Of a stretch of DNA of 54,184 nucleotides, positions 17,295 to 26,279 are shown in pieces. Location: NCBI GenBank assembly GCA_017397885.1, contig JAFQHQ010000172.1, positions 1 to 54,184 on the forward strand. The letters are read 5' to 3'. Both the position numbers and the translations under genes were made by a program. This DNA comes from Clostridia bacterium. Lineage in GTDB: Bacteria > Bacillota > Clostridia > UMGS1810. The notes below the pieces were generated by a model. That model saw nothing but the letters and a program-made list of their open reading frames with translations. It ran no database searches and was not told the DNA's origin. Position 1 is the first letter of the stretch. Each line of letters opens with the position of its first letter.

Positions 17295-17755
17295 GACATC
17301 ATTTTATAAAATAATAATCCCAAAAGTGAACATGCGACAAATTCGCCTATGCCGACTGTTATAACCATGTACCACCATGCTCCGCCCAAACGGTATGCAT
17401 ATTTAAGCACCAGGGGGACTATAATCATGTTTGAAACAACCGGTGGAAGCGTCGCAATAAATTTATGCTTTTTGAAAGCATAGGTTCCAAATGCGCCAAT
17501 CAGAGTTGCCAAAGTTCCGAATATAATATCCGGCAGGATGCAGCCTGTAATGATGTTTGAAATTAAACATCCGAGGGTCAGTCCGACAATGGCTTCCGGA
17601 AAAAATATTGGCAGAATACACAATACTTCCGAAAGTCTCAGTTGAATGGCTCCGCTTGCCAGACCAAGCAGGTTTGACAACAGGGTCAGTACCACATACA
17701 ATGCGGCAAACATTGCAGCTCTCACGAGAGCTGCAGTTTTCATTTTGTTTTTCAT
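17270..17755 (-). CDS. queT: QueT-family transporter (queuosine precursor uptake)
   Basis: A 161-residue integral membrane protein with five to six hydrophobic segments and the QueT features AAMFAALYVVLTLL, QLRLSEVLCILPIF and ISNIITG. QueT is the substrate-binding (S) component of an energy-coupling-factor transporter for preQ1 or a related queuosine precursor; the shared EcfA/EcfT energising module is not in this window. The minus-strand ribosome binding site AAGGAG is close to the ATG. The leader between about 17779 and 17840 has two stable hairpins, which suggests riboswitch control. Confidence 0.9.
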   Translation of the reverse strand: MKNKMKTAALVRAAMFAALYVVLTLLSNLLGLASGAIQLRLSEVLCILPIFFPEAIVGLTLGCLISNIITGCILPDIIFGTLATLIGAFGTYAFKKHKFIATLPPVVSNMIIVPLVLKYAYRLGGAWWYMVITVGIGEFVACSLLGLLFYKMMSKNRRFFE

Positions 17756-17778
17756 TTTGATTTCTCCTTAGTTTTGAT

Positions 17779-17840
17779 TTAGAGCTTTTTGATTTTATTT
17801 TAAAAAGCTCAAGTGAGGATGGTTACGAACTCACTTTAAT
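17779..17840 (-). promoter_or_regulatory. Structured leader of queT, possible preQ1 riboswitch
   Basis: On the minus strand, AAGTGAG (rc of 17830-17836) pairs with CTCACTT (rc of 17811-17817) around a C/A-rich loop (TTCGTAACCATC). A second hairpin, GAGCTTTTT with AAAAAGCTC (17781-17810), follows. The tail runs through AAAACTAAGGAG into the ribosome binding site, and TCCT at the loop edge could pair with AGGA of that site. PreQ1 riboswitches commonly precede queT, but I cannot fit this to a class with certainty. Confidence 0.42.
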
Positions 17841-17902
17841 ATTTTAATATTATAATACTTAAATACCACGGTTATTTGAGTTTTAGAGTATTTTTAGTAT
17901 TA

Positions 17903-18457
17903 TTAATATAAAAATCTGTATATTTTTGCTCTTTTATCAACTCGTTTAACATAATCGGCTGTTTCTTTGTAGGGGATAGATTCCAATGCAGAGTTGGAGT
18001 CGGTGCTTTGGTTTTTAAGCCATTCGTTGACATTTCCTTCTCCGGCATTGTATGCCGCAAGGGCGGTTTTTTCGTTGCCGTGATATTTATCCAAAAGATA
18101 CCTCATATATGCACATCCGATGCGAATGTTCAACTCTTGCGGTTCGCAGTCGGTTGAAATTTCAAAGTTCTCAATACACCAAAGTGCAGTTTCGTCTTTA
18201 ATTTGCATAAGACCTTTGGCATCTTTGTGACTGACGGCATTTTCATTAAATTTGCTCTCTGCGCTTATAATACCCATGATAAGATATTTGTCCAGATTAT
18301 ATTTTTCACTGCATGATATAATGTAATCTTCGTATTTCAGCGGATAAGCTTTTTTTAGCATCGGCTTTAGTACCAACATAAAGGAAATCAAAACAAGAAT
18401 TATTGCCAAAAATATGTATAATATACTTGTTCGCGATTTATTTTGAGCTTGCTTCAT
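17903..18457 (-). CDS. Soluble lytic transglycosylase-type murein hydrolase
   Basis: A 184-residue protein with one N-terminal membrane anchor (about residues 10-32) and an extracellular SLT domain. The family motifs are all present: the catalytic glutamate in IISAESKF, GLMQI, AAYNAGEGNV and YKETADYVKRV. Lytic transglycosylases cut peptidoglycan glycan strands, leaving 1,6-anhydro ends, and help insert or remodel wall material. The gene starts 20 bases inside the end of coaE and has AAGGAGC upstream of its ATG, so the two are translationally coupled. Confidence 0.92.
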   Translation of the reverse strand: MKQAQNKSRTSILYIFLAIILVLISFMLVLKPMLKKAYPLKYEDYIISCSEKYNLDKYLIMGIISAESKFNENAVSHKDAKGLMQIKDETALWCIENFEISTDCEPQELNIRIGCAYMRYLLDKYHGNEKTALAAYNAGEGNVNEWLKNQSTDSNSALESIPYKETADYVKRVDKRAKIYRFLY

Positions 18458-19034
18458 TTAATTTGCTCCTTATAATTTGTGCTATTTGCATTTTGAAATC
18501 TTTTTGCGTTGAGTTGTTATATACACAGTAATCACTTTTTGAAATATAAAACTCATCATCGGGCTGGCTGTTAATTCGGTTTTTGGCACTTTCCGGGGAT
18601 ATCAAATCTCTTGCACAAATTCGTTCAATACGTTTTTGCCTGTCTGCAAGAATTGAAATAACAAAGTCACATTTTTTTTCGAGACCGGCTTCAAACAAAA
18701 GTGGTGCATCAAAAAGCAGATTTTCATTTTTGTTTGATGCAATTATATTGTTTGTTTCTTCTAATATATATTTATGCGTAATTCCGGTTAATATTTCAAG
18801 TTTGCTTTTATCGGCAAAAACAATTTCGCCAAGCTTTCTTCTGTTGAGCGCTTTGTTTTCGGTGAGTATGTCATTTCCGAAAACAAACACAATTTCCGAA
18901 AGACATTTTGTTCCCGGAGCAGAGACATCGCGGGAAATGCGGTCAAAGTCAATGGGAATAAAGCCAAAATTAACAATTGTTTCTACAGCGGTGCTTTTTC
19001 CCGTACCTGAACCGCCCGTAAGTCCGATTATCAT
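18438..19034 (-). CDS. coaE: Dephospho-CoA kinase
   Basis: A 198-residue P-loop kinase that phosphorylates the 3'-hydroxyl of dephospho-CoA, the last step of coenzyme A synthesis. The Walker A motif GGSGTGKST is at residues 7-15, followed by the FIPIDFDRISRDV segment that carries the substrate-binding Asp, and LLFEAGLEKKCDFVISILADRQKRIERICARD with the lid arginines. The length is typical. It sits downstream of polA, an order common in Bacillota (polA-coaE), and overlaps the transglycosylase gene, so the three are likely one transcript. Confidence 0.95.
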   Translation of the reverse strand: MIIGLTGGSGTGKSTAVETIVNFGFIPIDFDRISRDVSAPGTKCLSEIVFVFGNDILTENKALNRRKLGEIVFADKSKLEILTGITHKYILEETNNIIASNKNENLLFDAPLLFEAGLEKKCDFVISILADRQKRIERICARDLISPESAKNRINSQPDDEFYISKSDYCVYNNSTQKDFKMQIAQIIRSKLNEASSK

Positions 19035-19097
19035 AAATTTCAGTCCAATCTTTTTGCCCGGAACTGATAGTTTGTGTATCCGGGGTTAATACGTGGG

Positions 19098-21746
19098 TTA
19101 ATGTGCATCATACCATGTGTTGCCTACGCCGGTTTCTGCAAGAAGTGTTGTTTTGAGTGATGCGGCTTCTGTCATGCACTTTTTCATAATTTGAGCCACC
19201 TCATCAGCCTCGCTTTTAAGGGTTTCAATTATAAGCTCATCATGTACTTGCAAAATCAGACGCGATTTTAAATTGCGGTTTTTCAGCTCTCTGTGTATGC
19301 TGACCATTGCAATTTTAATAATGTCGGCGGCAGTTCCCTGAATGGGTGTATTCATGGCAACTCTTTCGCCAAATGATCTTGTAACAAAGTTTGATGATGA
19401 AATCTCAGGGATATATCTTCTTCTGCCAAACATTGTTGAAACATAGCCGTTTTCTTTTGCGCTTAATATCACACTGTCAAGATACTTTTTCACATTGGCA
19501 TATTTTTCAAAATAACTTTCAATGTATGCTTTTGCCTCTTTGACACTAATGTGCAAATCCTGAGATAGTGAATAATCACCCATACCGTAAACAATACCAA
19601 AATTTACTGCCTTGGCTCTTGAACGGAGCAGGGGAGTAACCTCATCTTTTGCAACACCAAACACTCTCGAAGCAGTTGATGCATGAATATCTTCACCGTT
19701 TCTAAACGCTTCGATCATGGTTTCGTCATTTGCCATATGGGCAAGAATTCTGAGCTCTATCTGAGAATAATCCGCATCGGTAAGGATATAATCGTCGTTT
19801 TCGGGAACAAACATTTTGCGGATTTCCCTGCCTTCTTCGCGACGCATGGGAATGTTTTGAAGGTTTGGCTCGGTTGAACTTATTCTGCCCGTTGAAGTAA
19901 CTGTCTGGTTGAAACTCGAATGAATTCGGTCAGTCTTTGGGTCAATAACTGCCAAAAGTCCGTCGCCGTAAGTGGATTTTAATTTTGCGGCAATTCTGTA
20001 ATCCAGAATTTTTTCGATAATCTCGTGACTTCCTTTCAGCTTTTCAAGAACTGTAGCATCGGTTGAATATCCTGTTTTGGTTTTTTTAATAACTTTAAGT
20101 CCGAGCTTTTCGAACAAAACAACACCAAGCTGTTTCGTGGAATTGATATTAAATGCTTCACCGGCAAGTTCATATATTTCGTTTTCAAGAAGAAGAATTT
20201 TTTGGGAAAGAGATTCGGTGAATGCCGAAAGACTGTCTTTGTTTACTTTAAATCCCCAAAATTCCATGTCTGCCAGGACTTTTACCAACGGAAATTCAAT
20301 TTCATACAAAAGATTCTCTTGACCGTATTCTTTTATTTTTTCTTCTTCATATTTTTTGATTTTATTGATTGCACATATTTCGGATGATACAAAAGAAATA
20401 AGTGTTTTTTCATCAAGCTCGCAAATTGCCTTTTTTGTTTTACCGCTTCCGAAAACATCTTTTTCCGATGGTAGCGCAGATGAGAGTAAATCTACGGCAA
20501 TACTTGGGGTGTCATATGAAGATTTTGACGGATTCAGCACATACGCTCCTATACCGATGTCAAAATATGAATCTTCAAATTCGATTCCGTGTTTGGCGAG
20601 AATCAACATAGACTTCTTTATGTCGTCCGAAATTTTGAGGATATTTTTGTTTTCAAAAACATTTTTTACAGCATTTGAAATATCTGCAGATATGATCTCA
20701 TCGTTTGCAGATACAAAGCATATTTTTTTGCCGAGCATAAAAGCAAAAGCTTCAATGTCGTTTTCGGCATACATCTTGTATACAAGCTCACCTTTTATCT
20801 CTGAAATAAGATTAGAAAATTTTTCAATACTGTCTGCAAATTCAAACTCTGTTTCATTTGTTATATTTGCAGAATCATCTGTCGACAAATTTTTCAAAAA
20901 TGCATTAAATTCCAGATTGATAAACAGTTCGGTGAGTTTTTCGGTGTTGTAAGCGCGTTTTTCGTAATCTTCAATTGAGGAATCAAGAGCCACAAAACGG
21001 TCAATGGTACAGAGCTGTTTACTCAAAAATGCCATTTCCTTGCCTTCTTCAAGTTTTTTTCTTGCGGCAGGTTTCACAATGGCGTCATCAAGGTTTTCAT
21101 ATAATGCTTCAATTGATTTGAATTTTTGGATGTAGCCGAAAGCGGTTTTTTCACCTATGCCCTTAACTCCGGGAACATTGTCCGAAGTATCTCCCATAAG
21201 TCCCTTAACATCGATAAATTCTGTGGGGGTAACTCCGTATTCTTCAAAAACGGCATCGGAATTGTATGTTGTTGTTGTGGTCTGACCCATGCGTGTTATG
21301 GTAAGATGAATGTTTGTATTGTCCGATGCCAATTGCAAATCGTCACGGTCTCCCGTAAGTATGTGACATTTTATCTTTTTTTCATCGCATATTCTGCTGA
21401 CTGTGCCAATGATGTCATCTGCTTCAAAGCCTTCTTTTTCAAGAATGGCAATGTTCATTGCCTTCAGAACTTCTTTCATAACAGGCATCTGAACCTTCAA
21501 TTCATCAGGCATGCCTTTGCGTTGAGCTTTATATTCTTTAAAAATGTTGTGTCTGAATGTGGGAGCTTTCAGGTCAAATGCCACACAAATGTAATCGGGA
21601 TTAATTTCTTCCATATGCTTAAACATAATTTTCAGAAATCCGTAAATAGCATTGGTAAAAAGCCCATGTTTGTTTGTGAGAAGTCTGATTCCGTAAAAAG
21701 CACGGTTTATTATGCTGTTTCCGTCAATTATGAGAAGATTTTTCAT
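19098..21746 (-). CDS. polA: DNA polymerase I
   Basis: An 882-residue DNA polymerase I for Okazaki-fragment maturation and repair. The N-terminal 290 residues are the 5'-3' exonuclease (IIDGNSIINRAFYG, ILTGDRDDLQLA, GLMGDTSDNVPGVKGIGEKTA). The middle region lacks the DxE and later Asp residues of a 3'-5' exonuclease, so proofreading is probably absent, as in other Bacillota PolA. The C-terminal polymerase has motif A (DADYSQIELRILAH), motif B (RSRAKAVNFGIVYG) and motif C (QVHDELIIE). The start at 21746 follows AAGGATG; a longer frame upstream lacks a ribosome binding site. Confidence 0.97.
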   Translation of the reverse strand: MKNLLIIDGNSIINRAFYGIRLLTNKHGLFTNAIYGFLKIMFKHMEEINPDYICVAFDLKAPTFRHNIFKEYKAQRKGMPDELKVQMPVMKEVLKAMNIAILEKEGFEADDIIGTVSRICDEKKIKCHILTGDRDDLQLASDNTNIHLTITRMGQTTTTTYNSDAVFEEYGVTPTEFIDVKGLMGDTSDNVPGVKGIGEKTAFGYIQKFKSIEALYENLDDAIVKPAARKKLEEGKEMAFLSKQLCTIDRFVALDSSIEDYEKRAYNTEKLTELFINLEFNAFLKNLSTDDSANITNETEFEFADSIEKFSNLISEIKGELVYKMYAENDIEAFAFMLGKKICFVSANDEIISADISNAVKNVFENKNILKISDDIKKSMLILAKHGIEFEDSYFDIGIGAYVLNPSKSSYDTPSIAVDLLSSALPSEKDVFGSGKTKKAICELDEKTLISFVSSEICAINKIKKYEEEKIKEYGQENLLYEIEFPLVKVLADMEFWGFKVNKDSLSAFTESLSQKILLLENEIYELAGEAFNINSTKQLGVVLFEKLGLKVIKKTKTGYSTDATVLEKLKGSHEIIEKILDYRIAAKLKSTYGDGLLAVIDPKTDRIHSSFNQTVTSTGRISSTEPNLQNIPMRREEGREIRKMFVPENDDYILTDADYSQIELRILAHMANDETMIEAFRNGEDIHASTASRVFGVAKDEVTPLLRSRAKAVNFGIVYGMGDYSLSQDLHISVKEAKAYIESYFEKYANVKKYLDSVILSAKENGYVSTMFGRRRYIPEISSSNFVTRSFGERVAMNTPIQGTAADIIKIAMVSIHRELKNRNLKSRLILQVHDELIIETLKSEADEVAQIMKKCMTEAASLKTTLLAETGVGNTWYDAH

Positions 21747-21797
21747 AGTGGCACATCCTTTGTGTGTTTGGATATTAAAACAATATTGCATTTTTTT

Positions 21798-21806
21798 ATT
21801 ATAACA
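21798..21806 (-). promoter_or_regulatory. Possible extended -10 promoter of polA
   Basis: On the minus strand TGTTATAAT (TGn plus TATAAT at 21798-21803) lies about 50 bases before the polA start. No good -35 is visible, which is acceptable for an extended -10 element. Confidence 0.4.
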
Positions 21807-21823
21807 TACTTCAAAAGATTTTT

Positions 21824-23314
21824 CTACTGTTTTATTGGATAAATTTTATTAATTTCTTCACATATTTTTGAGAAGGGTTCAACGCAACTTGCGGCACCGC
21901 TTTTGCCGTCCTCGCAAAAAATTACCATGGCATATTTTGGAGCGGAATAGGGAAAAAAACCGCAAAACCATCCGTGTACGGCATATTCACTGTTTTCTTT
22001 GAGCCAACCGGTTTCCGCCGAACCGGTTTTTCCGGCAATTTCCAATGGGTTTCCTGCCGCAGAAGCGCCTGTTCCCCAAAGAACACAATGTCTCATCATT
22101 GATGCTACGGCACCGGCAACTGATGGAGATATCACTCTTTGAGAGCTTTGAGACTTTTCATTTTTTACAATTGATACAGCTTTTTGCATTCCGCCGTTTG
22201 CAACAGTTGCGGTCATGACGGCACACTGCAGAGGCGTTACAAGTATTTCACCCTGACCAATGCTCATGTTGAGTATATCATTTTCGGTATAAGAAGATTT
22301 TTCCATTACATTTCCCGAGGCTTCCTCACTGCCGATTTTTAAGTGTTTTGTTCCAAACCCGAGTTTTTTTGCTGTTTCAACAAGGTTTTCTGCTCCAAGG
22401 TTTTTACCTGCTTCAAAAAATGTGCAGTTGCACGATTTGGCAAATCCGTCCGAAAACATGGTATAACCGTGACCGTCTTTTTTGTGACAGTGAAAAACGT
22501 GATTTTCTTCATTTGCAGAGGGATATTGTCCGCTGCAGTAAAAATAGCTGTTGAGATAATTAAAATCTTTTTCGAGAATTGCGGCGGCAGTAACAATTTT
22601 ATATATACTTCCGGCGTTGTATGCACAAAGAGCTCGGTTCAGCAGCGGTGAGTTTGTTTGTGAATATGCCTCGGGAATGTTTTCTTTTGAAAAGTCCGGT
22701 CGGCTTACCATGGCAAGTATTTCGAAAGTCTTTGTATCAATGATTACTGCACTACCGTTTTGAATGTATTCATCCATCACATTTTCGGCTATTTTTTGTA
22801 TGTGATAATCAATTGTAAGTTTAATTCCGTTCGGTGACGGATTTGGATTTTCAACTTCAAAAAACCCGTCGTTGAGTGGTCTCCCGAGAGCGTCGGATTC
22901 GTATTCAATGCTGAGGTTGTTTGGAGTTTTCAGTTTTTCATCCAGATATTTTTCAATTCCCGAAAGCCCTTTTCCGTCATCGGATATATATCCGAGTATA
23001 TGCGTGGCAGGTGTTTTTGACGAGTATCTTTTAAAAAACGGAAAACTTTTAAAACTTTCAAATTCACTTGATGACAGCGTTCCGTTTTTGGTTAGATGCA
23101 AAACCGATATTTCTCTTTCGGTTAATGGTATGCCGTTTCTGTCAAAGATGGGTTTTCTTTTGTTTGAAATTGTCAGTTTTGCCGATGATTGTGCATTGAC
23201 AGCGTTTTTAGAATCGCTGTTTTTAAACACGGAATAATAACCGATTTTTAAGCTCAACAGAAACATTACACAACAAAGAGCGGCAAACAATTGTTTTATT
23301 CGCATATTATTCAT
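21824..23314 (-). CDS. Class B penicillin-binding protein (D,D-transpeptidase)
   Basis: A protein of about 496 residues with one N-terminal membrane anchor, a short dimerisation domain (KRKPIFDRNGIPLTERE) and a transpeptidase domain. The active-site motifs are SIYK (catalytic serine), SCN and KTGS, in the usual order. It cross-links peptidoglycan stem peptides outside the membrane. It resembles the PbpA/FtsI/SpoVD group, but the specific role (elongation, division or sporulation) is not clear. ATG 23314 is the most likely start; GTG 23323 and ATG 23305 are in-frame alternatives. It is the first gene of the minus-strand block that continues into polA. Confidence 0.9.
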   Translation of the reverse strand: MNNMRIKQLFAALCCVMFLLSLKIGYYSVFKNSDSKNAVNAQSSAKLTISNKRKPIFDRNGIPLTEREISVLHLTKNGTLSSSEFESFKSFPFFKRYSSKTPATHILGYISDDGKGLSGIEKYLDEKLKTPNNLSIEYESDALGRPLNDGFFEVENPNPSPNGIKLTIDYHIQKIAENVMDEYIQNGSAVIIDTKTFEILAMVSRPDFSKENIPEAYSQTNSPLLNRALCAYNAGSIYKIVTAAAILEKDFNYLNSYFYCSGQYPSANEENHVFHCHKKDGHGYTMFSDGFAKSCNCTFFEAGKNLGAENLVETAKKLGFGTKHLKIGSEEASGNVMEKSSYTENDILNMSIGQGEILVTPLQCAVMTATVANGGMQKAVSIVKNEKSQSSQRVISPSVAGAVASMMRHCVLWGTGASAAGNPLEIAGKTGSAETGWLKENSEYAVHGWFCGFFPYSAPKYAMVIFCEDGKSGAASCVEPFSKICEEINKIYPIKQ

Positions 23315-23374
23315 GATAATCACTACTTTCCGGTAATTAGTTTCCGCTCTTTTTTAATTATTATCAAATTTTGG

Positions 23375-23403
23375 TTGACTGTTGGTTCGTTTTGCGGTAG
23401 AAT
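23375..23403 (+). promoter_or_regulatory. Promoter of Ser/Pro-rich lipoprotein gene
   Basis: TTGACT (23375-23380), a 17-base spacer and TAGAAT (23398-23403) stand just before the gene with its GAAAGG ribosome site. Confidence 0.75.
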
Positions 23404-23431
23404 AGTATGAAAGAAAGGAATGTGTTAAGAT

Positions 23432-23923
23432 ATGAACAAATTAAAAAAGATAGTATGCTTGTTGACGGCTCTCGTGTTTGCAATTTCATTTGCAGCATGC
23501 TCCAAGGACGAAAAACCCGATGATGCGGCGGCAAGAACCAAGTCCGGAAAAAGCAAAAATTCAGCATCGGACACTCAAAAAGAAAATATATCTGATGCTT
23601 CTCAGAATTCAGCATCTTCTGCTCCGATACCTTCTGTGCCAACCCCCTCTGCTCCCGCATCTCCCGATTCGCCTGCGGCTGTGCCCGGTGACTCGGAAAC
23701 CGGCGGAAAGTATTCTGATGTTGAAATATATGAAGGTGCCGAGGGCAACAAGTATGCAAAAACCGAATCGGGCGTTGAGGTAGAGCTTACTCCTGAAAAT
23801 TTTGAAACTCTTATGAATGAATATATGACAGTTCAGGGGACAGGCTCCGAAAGAGAAAAAGAACTTCTCGATCAGCTTCAGATATTCTTCGACAACATGG
23901 GAGACCCTGCCCTTACTCAATAA
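23432..23923 (+). CDS. Hypothetical lipoprotein with Ser/Pro/Ala linker
   Basis: A 163-residue lipoprotein of unknown function. The signal peptide ends at the lipobox SFAAC. A low-complexity linker rich in Ser, Ala, Pro and Asp (about residues 30-90) spans the wall, and the C-terminal 70 residues (ELTPENFETLMNEYM...ERELLDQLQIFFDNM-like) look like a small helical domain. It is a single-gene unit with its own promoter and terminator, divergent from the penicillin-binding protein gene. Confidence 0.8.
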   Translation: MNKLKKIVCLLTALVFAISFAACSKDEKPDDAAARTKSGKSKNSASDTQKENISDASQNSASSAPIPSVPTPSAPASPDSPAAVPGDSETGGKYSDVEIYEGAEGNKYAKTESGVEVELTPENFETLMNEYMTVQGTGSEREKELLDQLQIFFDNMGDPALTQ

Positions 23924-23931
23924 CGACATCA

Positions 23932-23971
23932 AAAAAGCAGAAACGAAATAATTTTTCGCTTCTGCTTTTTA
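23932..23971 (+). terminator. Terminator after lipoprotein gene
   Basis: AAAAAGCAGAA pairs with TTCTGCTTTTT across a loop that contains a further CGAA/TTCG pairing. T residues follow. Confidence 0.88.
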
Positions 23972-24040
23972 CGTTTAACAAATTGTTGACTGCTCAAAGG
24001 GAATTGTAGCAGTTCTTAAAAATTAACAATCAAAGACAAA

Positions 24041-24679
24041 TCAGCCGATGATTGATTTTACGCATTCAGCAATTGCATCGTCCTGGCAGTTTGCAAAGAA
24101 GAGTTCTTTGAATTTTTCGCCGCCGAGAGCACCTTTAACGAGATCTTGGTCAAGATTTTTGAGAATGTAGATAAGGTCGTTGTGAGTAACCTTTTTAACT
24201 TCGTTAAGAATTCTTGCATTTCTCTGTTCGGGAACTGCTCTTTCTTTTGGATAACCGCCGCCCCATTCTTCAACAAAGAGTTTTTCGAACACATAACCGA
24301 GGTTAAGCTCTGCACCCCAGCCCCAACCTTTTGCAAAAGGCATTGCAATACAGTTTCCGTTGTTAACCTGAGTAAACTGATAAGCATCTGTGGGATCTAC
24401 AACGTGTCCGCAAAGAACTCCGGGGAAGGAGTTACAAGCGAGCATAGCACCTTCGCCTGTACCGCAACCTGTGATAACAAGGTCGCAAGCCTTGGAGTTA
24501 AGAAGAACAGCTGCAAGAATACCAATCTGAACATATGTAAGCTGAGCTTCGTCTTCAGCGGAATACATACCGTAGTTAAAAACTTCGTGACCCATGGGTT
24601 CTACCACTTTTTTGAGTGTGTCAACGATGATGGCATTTTTAGCAGCCTGGCTGTTTTCGTTGATTAATGCAATTTTCAT
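24041..24679 (-). CDS. RpiB/LacA/LacB-family sugar-phosphate isomerase
   Basis: A 212-residue enzyme of the RpiB family, which interconverts aldose and ketose phosphates. The N-terminal half holds the family core: IALINENSQAAKN, GHEVFNYGMYS, and the active-site loop GCGTGEGAM with its catalytic Cys; true RpiB has CGTGIG here, so the Glu is a departure. The C-terminal extension beyond residue 150 makes it about 60 residues longer than ribose-5-phosphate isomerase B. It may act on an uncommon pentose or hexuronate phosphate. It is a single gene with its own promoter. Confidence 0.83.
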   Translation of the reverse strand: MKIALINENSQAAKNAIIVDTLKKVVEPMGHEVFNYGMYSAEDEAQLTYVQIGILAAVLLNSKACDLVITGCGTGEGAMLACNSFPGVLCGHVVDPTDAYQFTQVNNGNCIAMPFAKGWGWGAELNLGYVFEKLFVEEWGGGYPKERAVPEQRNARILNEVKKVTHNDLIYILKNLDQDLVKGALGGEKFKELFFANCQDDAIAECVKSIIG

Positions 24680-24715
24680 TGTGTTTACCTCATTTCTAAA
24701 ATAATAGTAAATTCA

Positions 24716-24744
24716 TTATACTACATAAATAAAAAAATTTCAAC
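24716..24744 (-). promoter_or_regulatory. Promoter of RpiB-family gene
   Basis: On the minus strand TTGAAA (24739-24744), a 17-base spacer and TATAAT (24716-24721) give a near-consensus promoter. Confidence 0.78.
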
Positions 24745-24789
24745 CTCATTATGTTATTTTCCCAAACAAAAAATTTTTGAAGATTGTTA

Positions 24790-24818
24790 TTGCATTAAAA
24801 CTGTAAATCTGATATATT
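24790..24818 (+). promoter_or_regulatory. Promoter of secreted nuclease gene
   Basis: TTGCAT (24790-24795), a 17-base spacer and TATATT (24813-24818) lie just ahead of the GGGGGTG ribosome site. It is arranged back-to-back with the RpiB-family promoter. Confidence 0.6.
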
Positions 24819-24838
24819 ATTTTTTTGGGGGTGTTATT

Positions 24839-26110
24839 ATGAAAAAATACAAATTAAGTTTTTCATATTTTATCATAGTCTTTTGTAGTGTATTTATGTT
24901 TCATTCCTATGTAAAAGCCGACTTTGAGGATGTGGTTGTAAATTTGCAGATTAACAACCCCATGATGGAAGTAAACGGCTTGGTGTCGGAGGTAGACACA
25001 GGCAGAAGAACAACTCCGGTTATTATAAACGGCAGAACACTTGTCCCCATAAGAGCAATTGTAGAATCCTTTGGCGGCAGTGTCTCATGGGACGGTGCAA
25101 AGCGAGCGGTTAGCCTTTCGGTAGATAATAAAACGATTGTTTTAGCAATCGACAGCTACACAGCCTATCTCAACGGCAAAGAGTATACACTTGATGTTGC
25201 TCCCGCAATCATAAACGGCAGAACAATGCTTCCCATACGTTTTGTGGCAGAGGGATTAAATCTCGGTGTTGCATGGGATGCACAGTCACAACGGGTTACT
25301 GTCATAAGAAACAAACTTGATTCCGAAGAATACAACTATCTTTCGAGCGTTATTCCTCAATATAGCGGTTATTCATATGTGACGGTAAACAACAACGTGC
25401 CTCTTTTTAAAAACTACGAAATCATTCCCGGGGCTTTCGAATATTATTCCGAAACCGACGAGCTTGGCAGATGTGATGTGTGTATGGCATCGGTCGATGC
25501 TTCGCTTATGCCCACAGATTCCCGTGAGAGCATAAGCTCAATCACTCCGACAGGATGGATAAACGGAACGTATGATTTTATAGACGGTAAATATTTGTAT
25601 AACAGATGTCATCTCATTGGCTATCAGCTTACGGGCGAAAATGCAAATAAAAGCAACCTCATAACCGGAACAAGATATATGAATGTTGAAGGGATGCTTC
25701 CGTTTGAGAATATGGTTGATAATTATATCGAGCAAACCGGAAACAGTGTTATGTATAGAGTAACCCCCTTTTTCAGAGATAATAATATGGTTGCAGAAGG
25801 GGTTTTGCTGGAGGCGTATTCTGTTGAGGACAGTGGGAGAGGAATTTCTTTTTGTGTCTATTGCTACAATGTCCAACCCGGTGTTTTGATTGACTACAAA
25901 ACAGGCAATCACCAAAGTGTTGGTTTGGAAAGCAGCACTGCTCAAACGGTTCCCGCTTCGGTTGAAAACCAAAATAAGTCTGTTTATCGCACTCCGTCCG
26001 GAAAAAGATATCACTATGACCCGGAATGCGGCGGAAAAAACAGCTATTGCATAGACATTGAAACAGCACTTTCAGCGGGCTTGACTCCGTGTCAAAAATG
26101 TGCAAAATAA
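24839..26110 (+). CDS. Secreted DNA/RNA non-specific endonuclease with copper-amine-oxidase N domain
   Basis: A 423-residue exported protein. After a signal peptide (about residues 1-27) comes a copper amine oxidase N-terminal-type domain (about 40-160; two copies of INGRTLVPIR-like motifs). The nuclease domain covers about 165-370 and contains NRCHLIGYQLTGENANKSN, the ββα-metal active site of the EndA-like Bacillota nucleases, in which this His is the base and the Asn binds metal. The last 45 residues (YHYDPECGGKNSY...LTPCQKCAK) form a small Cys/His cluster that may bind zinc. Likely roles are nutrient scavenging from extracellular DNA or DNA processing at the surface. Confidence 0.88.
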   Translation: MKKYKLSFSYFIIVFCSVFMFHSYVKADFEDVVVNLQINNPMMEVNGLVSEVDTGRRTTPVIINGRTLVPIRAIVESFGGSVSWDGAKRAVSLSVDNKTIVLAIDSYTAYLNGKEYTLDVAPAIINGRTMLPIRFVAEGLNLGVAWDAQSQRVTVIRNKLDSEEYNYLSSVIPQYSGYSYVTVNNNVPLFKNYEIIPGAFEYYSETDELGRCDVCMASVDASLMPTDSRESISSITPTGWINGTYDFIDGKYLYNRCHLIGYQLTGENANKSNLITGTRYMNVEGMLPFENMVDNYIEQTGNSVMYRVTPFFRDNNMVAEGVLLEAYSVEDSGRGISFCVYCYNVQPGVLIDYKTGNHQSVGLESSTAQTVPASVENQNKSVYRTPSGKRYHYDPECGGKNSYCIDIETALSAGLTPCQKCAK

Positions 26111-26279
26111 AAGTTTTTGCAATCATATTACATTATATTAGGTTGTAAACGTTGGCTTATAACACGTGATATTACAAAAAATATTATATATTAGTTAAAA
26201 AAAGTATAAAATGCTATTGATTTTTTCTGTTTATGTGTTAAAATATTCATAATTATATAAATACCGAGGAGGTAAATCT
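26111..26279 (+). promoter_or_regulatory. Upstream region and putative promoter of DUF4838 gene
   Basis: The gap between the nuclease and DUF4838 genes is very AT-rich. A possible promoter is TTGATT (26217-26222), a 16-base spacer and TAAAAT (26239-26244), with GAGGAGG just before the start. I see no terminator for the nuclease gene and no operator palindrome. Confidence 0.45.

Noticed and set aside
21126-21842. 238-residue plus-strand frame opposite polA
   Set aside because: It is antisense to the exonuclease domain of polA, and has no ribosome site or recognised motif.
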